Of a DNA stretch of 64,000 bases, positions 55,901-64,000 are shown in pieces. Every line of letters starts with the position of its first letter. The first letter of the stretch is position 1. A program made the position numbers and the translations under genes. The DNA is from Cadophora sp. MPI-SDFR-AT-0126. Taxonomy: Eukaryota; Ascomycota; Leotiomycetes; Helotiales; Ploettnerulaceae. The DNA is taken from NCBI GenBank assembly GCA_020747065.1, contig JAGMVK010000006.1, forward strand, positions 1,612,001-1,676,000, in the 5' to 3' direction. Under the pieces are notes generated by a model. It was not told where the DNA came from and made no database searches. It saw only the letters and a program-made list of their open reading frames with translations.

Positions 55901-58269
55901 GGAGGAGCAGGTGGATGGATACTTGGAGGAGCATTACAAACGCCTGCGTCCACCACTATCATCACCAGATGGGAGCATTTTCACGGAGCTTTCGCAAGAT
56001 GTAACTAATCCACTGCTCTCGCATGGTCCGGATATGCCAATTCCGGATCTGGACCAGATTCGGAAGTCTTTGCCATTAGGCCCAACGTCGCATGTGGAAT
56101 CACCGCCCTTTCACGACTCTGGTTATGAAGGCTCAACTGAAAGACAGCTGTCCCTCATTGCAAAATCAACACACGAAAATTCTTTCGAAGCGAATCACTC
56201 TTTGCCTGATACACAGGGCGAATTGAACAAAGTTGGTCATGTGGAATCTGGTGACGGAAATGACACTTTCACAGAAGTGGCGGTCGCACAGGATCAAAAG
56301 TATGACATACGTTCCATCATCTCTGACGACCTTGATATACAATCAAGAAGGTCATCGAAAGTCACATATCAGGAACGTCTTGCGGAAGAGAATTTGGGGT
56401 ATCTACTTGCCCGACATCCACAACTCAAACCCTTGTCCGAGGAGGCTCTTCATCGGGTTGGCAAAATCCGATTTGTCGATAACCTTCGACGATTGTTAAA
56501 AGGATACTATATTGATCTTCGTCCCATTGCAACGACAAAACTTGAGATCGCGACAGTGAATTTACTGCGAAGTAGATACAGCCGAGCGAGACTTTCACAG
56601 CAGATCTCTGACATCTTGGACCCTGAAATTGATGAGATGGATGACCACGAGGTTCGAAAGGCTGCGATTACACGACAAGAGTTGGAGAGATGGGTTGTGG
56701 GTAATCCGGAATTCGTCTCTCCTCGAGAACCATTTGACGATTTGAACGTGGAAATCGATGATTCTAGCTCTGACGACGAGCAAGTCGTACAGAAAGCAAC
56801 AACATCGAGAGGCAAAACACCTGAAGTAACGGAAGAGCCAAATCTGCCGAATATCACTCAGATGGAGAGCTTTCTCCTGACTTGCGGGGGTGGAGGTCCA
56901 TTTCAAAGACTTTCCACCCACCTCCGCATTTTCCTCCTTCCACCAACGCTTGGCCCATTAGTTCGAATCATGATGTCCCTCCCAGCAGAGTGTGTCTGGC
57001 TGGATGACCAGGAAGATGCATCTCTCTCAAACAAGCTCAAAGCCTTTGTGGAGGACATGACTGAGGAAAAATGGAACTGGTGGCCTCTTCGACCGCGAAT
57101 GCGCCCTTTGGGAAAGGACCAGATGCGACTGAATTGGGTTTGTGTAAGCCTCAAACTTTTTTTTGGGAGGTTCATTTGAGCTGATGTAACTATATCATTG
57201 TGGAACTCATCTTTGGATAGAGTTGCCTAGGTTCACGGCTGAAAAGCTCCAAGCACTGGTCCAAGGCAAGCCACCGAGTACCCACTCACCCCACCTCTGT
57301 GCCAAACGCTCTCGAAATTCGCCTTCGGTACACGAAAGAATTATTCAAGCAGCCGGCTTTGCCCAAAGCTCCACTGGGACAAGCTCAAGTGCTCCATCTT
57401 CAAACACAGCGATTGCCACCACTGGAATACAACTCAACAGGCTGGGTCCACATGGACCGACTGTGCCTTTGAAACCCCCTCCAGCCACAGGACTTTCAGT
57501 CTTAGGCGGCCAAGGAGTCCAAGTGACCATCGCAGCCGGCAGTATAAGCGAGCTAGTTGTCTTGTTCGGGGTCAAAGGTAGCCGTCGTAGCCTGGAGCTG
57601 GCCCAAATCGATGTTTCGAAGCATAAAGAAGACAGTATTTTCTTCCAAGACCTCAGCCGTGAATATCGACAGCAAAGAGGATTTTGGAGATATTGGTTTT
57701 CGGTCTGGAAGCTCCGTCATTGCGATTTCGTCAAAGTAAGCCAATGACACTACCTATTCACATTGGGTATTTGCTGATAGGGCTTGTCGCAGTTTGACAA
57801 AATACGAGCCAATCGAGTCATCTCTAACGAGAGGCACGACCTGCCAGTCGACAAACTCTACGAGTACACACCCAGACCTCCAGATGCAGACATGCCGCCA
57901 ATCGATCCCCATGAATTCGAACTCAGTCTCTCGCCATGCAATCACTTCTGCATCTTCAAGCCATTCCACGATTGTATCGAGCCACCTGATGGTGGCCTAG
58001 CACTCGAAAGAATACCGAAACGTAAAGAGGCGTTCGAACTAAAAGTAGGCACTCGAGAACAGGCATGGGGTCTCCTGACACAGTACTCGATCTCTGCTCT
58101 ACTCCTTCTCGTCTATCTCATTATCTGCTTCGTACCTTTCGTGGGGTTCTGGGTGTGGTGGCAACTTAAGCATCCAGGTGATCTGCAAAATGCTTCTACG
58201 CCTTTGATGGTCTTTGCTACTTTGCTTGCGGTGTGGTTTGCTTCGCTTGTCTACTTGAAAGGTCAGTGA
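52941..58269 (+). CDS. Pseudokinase / VWA-like / two-TM protein (1,636 aa), undescribed
   Basis: Eight exons: 52941..53600, 53661..53989, 54043..54197, 54252..55174, 55224..55678, 55745..57143, 57223..57735, 57793..58269; total 4,911 nt, in frame. Domains: N-terminal helical domain (about 55-200) ending QWRYCVPEFDSQMINTHF...LPIVSTEMIG; kinase fold (about 200-520) with Lys233 (YALK) and Glu246 of helix C kept, but HSNIKPAT (332-339) in place of HRDxKxxN, so the catalytic Asp is Asn334, and GGLG (358-361) in place of DFG. GSPEC and DIWSLGC are kept. A disordered linker leads to a VWA-like domain from 690 (VFLIDNAATMG, YVFSDGLW, GNVWKMLLGAI). A helical/acidic region follows, with membrane helices at 1577-1601 and 1615-1633. 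It is a predicted membrane-anchored pseudokinase; function unknown. Confidence 0.85.
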
Positions 58270-59430
58270 TATGGGTCACTGATCGGGAGGATTTGACTTT
58301 ATCAACGTTGAGCGCTTCTTGATTTGTGACGTTCGGAGTATGGATTTGGTTTAGAGATTCCCCGGGTTCATGTGGGCTGTCAAATCTAGTGAGCAAGCGA
58401 TGCCTTTATCAGATTAATGAAATGAAAGGAATATCAAATTTTGCTGAAAATCTTAATTTATAACCACATCTTGCTTTTCGGTATGACCTTATCTACTTCA
58501 GATTTAATACTATGATATATCTGAGATTTGAAGCAATCTATGATTAATTAATAGAGATCTCTTATGTCCACTACTTTACATAATCTAAGTCTCAAGATAT
58601 TGGAGAAAGTTGAGCCCCGCTGGCATGTGCCACCCCGTCTTCTCCTCTATAGAAGTGATAGTCCTGAGACAAAGCAATGCCGCCGAAATAAAACTTCACA
58701 AGCAAAGCCCGATAAGTGCACAGCTAGGAAACCTATTTAATATATCAACTGCCTCCGCGCCATCAGAGGTGACGAAAAGAATAATTTCTTCATTTCATTT
58801 TAGTGCTATCGATATCGTGTTTGCACTTTTTCCGGGACGGCTGTTGCTGAAGATTGCTTGTCGGTAAATAGGTATCCTGCTTGAAAATACTGACGTTCCC
58901 CCAAATATATGGGGACTTCATTGTTTTAATTTTAACCGAGACAAGACCGACAGCCAGTCCCCATACTGCTTCTAGCATATCATCTCTGAGAGCCGTCTTC
59001 GCCGAGCCGACGGAATACATATGAGGGTCAAATGTGCCTGCGATTTGCTCAGAGTCAACAGGCATGTTCAGTTGTTCCGCAGACAGCCTTGCAGCGGATA
59101 AAGAGCCATCAAAAATGTAAGCTGAAAGCCTCATTGGTGGTGAGGTAGTGGGGTAATCGTTTTAACTGCCTGTTGCGCTGCCTAACAGGTCAGGAAGTGG
59201 TTGCCGTGGCCGCCTCGTCGAAGCCTGATGCTGAAGAACGCCTACTTATAGGCAGATCGTCTTCGCCCCTCAGAGATATCTGCCGCTTCTCCATCCCGCA
59301 CCTCTGGCATCGCCGAGCCTTCGTATCTCACTCGAGCATTTCCTCATACCGTGTCGACCCTTCACTGGCCAATCCGCCTCATAGATTTACCTCGCCTGAA
59401 AAGCGGAGCTTTCAGAATTGGATTGTCAAC
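58270..59430. other. AT-rich intergenic region
   Basis: About 1.16 kb, markedly AT-rich around 58400-58600. Possibly holds the 5' UTR and upstream exon of the small gene at 59431. No other gene supported. Confidence 0.45.
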
Positions 59431-59756
59431 ATGTCGTGGGTTTGGGATTACTTTTCGCATTATCGAATGACTTCAACGATTATCAATGATTTCCTCGTGT
59501 CGAAGTTTGGAAATTATGATTTCCAGGTCACGGTAAGACATTGCTCTCTGCTCGTCAATTGTCAGAGATAACTGACGGAGGCATGCCGCAGTTCATGACC
59601 GATGACTATGCATTCTGGGTGCCGAGACCATTGGCTGAGGTATTTTATCTGCCTTCAAATTAGCCCTTCTAGAGCCCTTGAACGCTGATGCTTTCCAACC
59701 AGAAAGAGAAACAAGAACTCTTGGGTCTTAGACTGCCAAGCCCAAATCAATACTGA
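59431..59756 (+). CDS. Small three-exon protein (67 aa), unknown
   Basis: Exons 59431..59532, 59592..59639, 59703..59756, all phase 0. Donors GTAAGA and GTATTT, acceptors CCGCAG and CCAG, with a GCTGATG branch before exon 3. Product begins MSWVWDYFSHYRMTSTIIND, continues FGNYDFQVTFMTDDYAFWVPRPLAEKEKQELL and ends LPSPNQY. It is aromatic-rich with a WVPRPL turn and no transmembrane helix. The clean splicing of very short exons in one frame argues that it is real. The frame is open upstream to an ATG at 59173, which would add 86 Ser/Arg-rich residues; I favour the shorter form. I do not recognise the family. Confidence 0.5.
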
Positions 59757-60063
59757 GATCTGGCAAGCGGGGAGGCGAAGAGATGTTGTGTTCAATTTTG
59801 ATTGAAATCGGAGGGCTTCCGGCTTTGGTGGTCCTGATGGCTGGTGATCGGGCGGGTTACTGGCGGCGGTGCAGAGGCGAGGTTCAGGTGATACGATTGG
59901 AGGCTCAATTCTATCGAATCGTGGCAGTGTATGCGTCCAGAATGCGTTGCTTTTAAGGAGCTGCCACCTCAACAATAAAATCGGCAGATTTCATCAAGCT
60001 ACATTTGAACATTCAAACCATTTACTAAATTCTGAAATCGTATATCACAATTGATTTGATCTA
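59757..60063. other. Intergenic region
   Basis: About 300 nt between same-strand genes; nothing recognised. Confidence 0.4.
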
Positions 60064-62079
60064 ATGTCAGATGCAGGAGATAAGGAATTGTTCGTCAGCT
60101 CGTGCCGCGAGGCTGCGAGCTTTCCGCGAAACTTGGTGTATCACGATACATATGAGCATAACCTGAAAGCGTATGTTCGAAGGCTCGATGTGCGAGAAGA
60201 TCAACTGTTCTGTCGGGAGCTCAATTCGATACTGGACTTATGGGAGTACGACGATGTAACAACGAGTATGCCGTGCAGTTGAGGCAATCAGAGTGATGCT
60301 GACAAGGCTGCAGGATTCAGAGGAAAGCGAATCAGAGGAACAAACGAATTGAAAACTCATCTCTCTGGAGACTTTCTCCTAGGAAAACGCGATCCAAAAT
60401 GCCGTTTCATGTAAGTCTCCCACATATCTTGTGCAGCGACTGAAGAGGCTCATAATTTCAGGTTCATACATGCTCCGAACTCCCGAGAGTGGCTGAACAC
60501 GAGTCGAAATATGGTGGCATATGCCCTCTCATATCACCAAGCCATGCCATCATTTCTAGACTTCCTCTTCCCCTTTGGGAGACAGGAGCATGCTCGGGAT
60601 TTCCACTTCAGCGGATTTCGGAATGAGACTCGCTTAGACCCCAATCGTAGAGGCCTTCAGATTCCGGAGCTAGGTCGTTCAGGCCGAGAAATAAGAATGT
60701 GCTACAGTTTAAAATCAGTTGAAGAGTCCATTGGTCAACAGCAATGGCCCTGGTCCATTCGCCAGACTGCAGTCTACCACTCCCTCGATATCGAAACTGG
60801 TGTCATGTCCTGGGTGGTTGTCAAAGGCAACCAACTCATACAACGACGGATGGAGTCCGTGACAGAATCGCGTACTTTCCGTGGATCAAATGATTTCAAC
60901 ACGCCAGTCAGAGCATTCGTTGCTTCTTTGGCATTACATTTGGTGATCTGTGACTGGTGCGGCGAAGACTGGAGGTGGTACATCAGCTTTCTTGAAGAAT
61001 GTTTGCAAGAAAAGACTCGTCGAACTTTAGCTGTACCCTTGGAAAGTGTGCCTAGCACTTTCGCAGAGAAGCCCTCTCAAGCTTTGACATGGAGTACAAT
61101 TTCAAGCTCAATTCCGGAGAAGCGAGTCTATAGCGGGCTAAGCAGCATCTTTGAAAAGTCGGAACCAATGGCACCGCCAGAACTACCCTCAGGACCTCCT
61201 CCACCGCCACCTGGCAGACCTAGTGTTGCTCCTATAGCTGTGAGCACTAGCAGTGGCCCAGACTATGGAGGAGACTTCTCATTCGGAGATTTGCCGCGTG
61301 TTCAACACCTTGAGGACAAAGCAAATGAAGTACTCCTTATTCTGGAGTCGAACACGAACGTACTCACAGAGCTGGAACAACATTACGAACTGGTGCGAGA
61401 GAATTGCGGATGGCCTCACGAGGTCAGTCATGGAGATTTCTCTCGCTTCAAGAGTCGGCTAGCCAGCATTGTCAACGACCTTCGGATGCAACAGTCCAGA
61501 ACTAAGACCCTGCTCAGGTTGATCGCTGACAGAAAGAGCTTGGTAAGTTCCCAACCCATGCCACCTGGACACTGCTGACAGTTTAAGCTTCATGGGATAC
61601 TGGAGTACCGAAACACAGAAGCAAGTAAGCTATTAGCAACAAAGGCACAACAGTCATCCGAGAACATGGAATTCATGACGAAAGATATGCATATAATTGC
61701 TCAAAAGACAAAGCAAGAGACAGTTTCTATGCGGATCATCACTCTCGTTACGCTTTTCTTCTTACCTGGGACTTTCATCTCAGTAAGTCTGACAATACTG
61801 CTAACTACGCAAGTCGGTTCACTTTTCTTCTTCCCCCCTCAAACAGAATGCTAATTCAGACTCCGCCAGACGATAATGAGTACGGATATTGTCCGATTCG
61901 AGAAAGACAACGCCGGGAAGTCCAGTAAAATATTCCAGCTGGGCGCAATTCAACTTTATTTGGCCATAACATTGCCACTTACTTTCCTGGTATTCGTAGC
62001 TTGGTATGGCGTCTATTGGTGGGTAGACAAGAAGGAAGTGGTGAACAGAAGACGCAGAACAGGGACCATGGCGGTTTAG
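60064..62079 (+). CDS. CorA-like two-helix membrane protein
   Basis: Exons 60064..60265, 60314..60410, 60462..61542, 61588..61782, 61870..62079 (594 aa, in frame). Belongs to the large fungal family with a CorA-like (Mg2+ transporter superfamily) C-terminus. The N-terminal domain carries the family's FLLGKRDPKCRFMFIHAPNSREWL and YHQAMPSFLDFLFPFG blocks, rebuilt over introns 1 and 2, then WSIRQTAVYHSLDIETGVMSWVVVKG. A PPPPPPG linker at about 340 precedes a long helical segment. Membrane helix 1 is RIITLVTLFFLPGTFIS with TIMSTDIVRF after it; helix 2 is IQLYLAITLPLTFLVFVAWYGVYWWV (about 553-577). The canonical GMN ion-selectivity motif is absent, so Mg2+ transport is doubtful. It lies between two kinase-fold paralogues. 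Confidence 0.85.
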
Positions 62080-62770
62080 TTGCTATACTTAAGAGCGCGA
62101 AAATTGTAACAAGCGAATATAGAACCTGGCTTATCAATGCCCATAATGACATACATCATGAGTTGCTTGCAGGCATTCCATGCAGAAATGGTGGCATGCA
62201 TTACACGTGATTTTTCAGCTTTCAACCCGGGATCGTCCATTGACACTTCCCCAGACTCGAGTGCCTCAGCGTTGCCAAGGATTAAAGTAACTGGTCGTAA
62301 GAAGGATTCAGTCGAACGAACAATGTCAAGGAATGAACTCGGGAAGCTGCAGTTGCCACGTCCCTTGACGATCCGCAAATCAAGCATCAGCTACTGCAAG
62401 GTTGATAGGCGGGAAGTCAACCCACTGAGGCTGGAACCTTAAGTCCTCATAGGACATGCGACTAATCTTCTTCTGCTTCTTCCCGTCCCCGTCCCTGCCC
62501 TCCTCTGTTCCCCTCTATGACTAAGCCAATTGACAGCGGCGGCTCTGCGTCCAGCCTGGTCTGGCTGGCTGGCGTGAGACCCTTCCTCCTCTATCTCTCG
62601 CACATGCAATCGCATTGCATTTCAGAGGCTTAAATCTATCGAATCACTCGGAGACCACGTCTACCCGCCTTGACTGTGTCCGCAACAAATCCAAGTGAAG
62701 CAGAACCCAGACGACACGAGACGCCGTACCTCGTTGCGCCCGATTCTGCTGGGGCAACCCCACCACCACG
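62080..62770. other. Intergenic region
   Basis: About 690 nt containing the CorA-like gene 3' UTR and the promoter of the next kinase gene. A CT-rich stretch lies at 62460-62520. No gene supported. Confidence 0.45.
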
Positions 62771-64000
62771 ATGGCGCAGCACGACGAGCACGCCGAAGTT
62801 CAAGCTTTTCATGCTTTCCTCCGAAAGAATATATCCTATGCCGTCGTCGACCCCAATAGCGCCTCCGCACGGCGCGGATTTCAATCCATCAGGGCGATCC
62901 GGGAATATTTTGAACAAAATGGGAGCGCAAGGCTGAGGGAGCTCCTGTCAGGAGTGTGGTATCCAGACGAGCCACTTGTCGACCCAGACGACATCTTGCA
63001 GAACTACATCGCTGTATTCTGTATCTTAGTCGAGCTTGGGAAGGGGACGTTCATAGACCACTTCTCCTCTAGGGATCTCAGCGATCTGAGGCTTCCATTC
63101 GATCCAGGTCAATCCCCACCCACGCATTTTCCGACCCTTTCGGATGATCCAAATTTCTTCCACACCTTCTGCAACATGCAATGGAAGTATTGTGCGCCAG
63201 AATTCAAGTATCCGATGATGAACATCCATTTCGAGGACCAACGTATACTGCCAATTGTTAGCAAAGAGCTCATCGCGGGCGGTGGAAGCGCGTTACTATA
63301 CAGAGTCAGGCTGCATGCTATGTACAACCGACTTGATCCACGGAAGCCAGTAAGCAGTTTCGATGTTGAAATATGAACAATCAGACCACATCCATCTAAG
63401 GGAAGGAGTTAGATTAGAGTTAAGCTAACGACGGGTCCCCAGACTTCAAGCGAGCCACGAGCTAATACCTACGCTCTAAAGACGTATACTGCCCCAGACG
63501 CCGCAGTATATTACAAGAACGAAGTAAATGCTTTCAGAAGACTCAAGCGATCACAAACACCAAGCCTGATCGGGTTCTATGGGAGCTTTATTCAAGGGCA
63601 CACCTTCAACATCATCCTCGAATACGCAGACCAGGGCACGCTAGAACACTATTTTTCGGACACTAGCCCTCCGTCCAGAGGCGTGGATATAATAAACTTC
63701 TGGGAAAGTCTGTTTCGGACTATCTGGGGCCTGAAATGCATTCATGAGGTCGATGGTAGAGGCGCCAGTGATGGCCCACAAATATTGCATGGGTAAGGTT
63801 GACGCGATCCTCCTTGTATCTTCAATTGGAACGGCCAGATTTGCTAACGGTCGCAGTTTCCATCAGGACATCAAGCCTGCCAACTTCCTCGTTTGCAGCA
63901 ATGGAGAAGCCTCGAAATATAGTTGGCAATTCAAGCTTGCCGATTTGGGGTTGAGTCACTTTAACAAAATTGCTGAGGGACTTGGAGTTGCTATCGCCAA
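62771..64000 (+). CDS. Protein kinase paralogue with intact catalytic residues (cut by right edge)
   Basis: Exons 62771..63349, 63444..63792, 63858..beyond 64000. The N-terminal domain is clearly homologous to that of the pseudokinase at 52.9 kb (QWKYCAPEFKYPMMNIHF...LPIVSKELI). Kinase fold: AGGGSALLYRVRL glycine loop, Lys206 in YALK, helix C Glu in KNEVNAF, SLIGFYGSF and IILEYADQGTLEHYF hinge, then HQDIKPANFLV with catalytic Asp314 and Asn319, and KLADLGLSHF with Asp339 of the DLG (DFG-equivalent) motif. It should be an active Ser/Thr-type kinase. The intron before the catalytic loop splits a Gly codon GG|T exactly as in the pseudokinase gene. The C-terminal part is outside the window. Confidence 0.88.

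Noticed and set aside
1..64000. CRISPR arrays, insertion sequences, rRNA or clear tRNA genes
   Set aside because: None seen. No regularly spaced repeats, no transposase or reverse transcriptase motifs, and no complete tRNA fold were found by eye.

Overview
The window is chromosomal DNA of a filamentous ascomycete fungus (Pezizomycotina; a Leotiomycete would fit, but that is a guess). Genes lie on both strands without operons, most are split by 40-110 nt introns with GTAAGT-like donors and GCTAAC/GCTGAC branch sites, and the protein families are fungal: CFEM, HET, a quinate-catabolic cluster, Nup53, Ivy1 and a Pmc1-type Ca2+-ATPase. I rebuilt exons by hand from splice signals and checked that each joined CDS stays in frame. 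One gene (RRM protein, 14.7-18.3 kb) has one junction I could not settle.

Layout. 0-0.4 kb: 5' end of a GH51 alpha-L-arabinofuranosidase running off the left edge. 2.7-8.4 kb: quinate/shikimate utilisation cluster (MFS transporter, type II dehydroquinase, quinate/shikimate dehydrogenase, 3-dehydroshikimate dehydratase), which would take imported quinate or shikimate to protocatechuate. 8.6-9.4 kb: small basic protein. 11.4-12.6 kb: RBR ubiquitin ligase. 14.7-18.3 kb: large RRM protein. 19.5-26.4 kb: compact housekeeping block (Fmp46-like redox protein, Nup53 nucleoporin, Ivy1-like protein, acyl-protein thioesterase, LigB-type dioxygenase). 26.6-31.2 kb: HET-domain protein and a fungal-specific unknown. 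31.7-34.3 kb: ribosomal protein L24 and tRNA methyltransferase TRM44 on a shared divergent promoter. 35.2-38.8 kb: two coiled-coil unknowns. 40.1-46.4 kb: membrane orphan, GT25-type glycosyltransferase, CFEM single-pass protein, Dal5/Tna1-type MFS transporter. 48.6-52.4 kb: vacuolar-type Ca2+-ATPase.

The most unusual part is 52.9-64 kb, all on the + strand. A 1,636-aa protein joins an N-terminal conserved domain, a protein kinase fold that has lost its catalytic Asp and DFG Asp, a von Willebrand A-like domain with an altered MIDAS, and two C-terminal membrane helices. It is followed by a tiny three-exon gene, a CorA-like two-helix membrane protein, and a second copy of the same N-domain plus kinase that keeps the catalytic residues and the same intron positions but is cut by the right edge. 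This looks like a duplicated active-kinase/pseudokinase pair around a CorA-like protein, a possible membrane signalling module that I cannot match to a described system.
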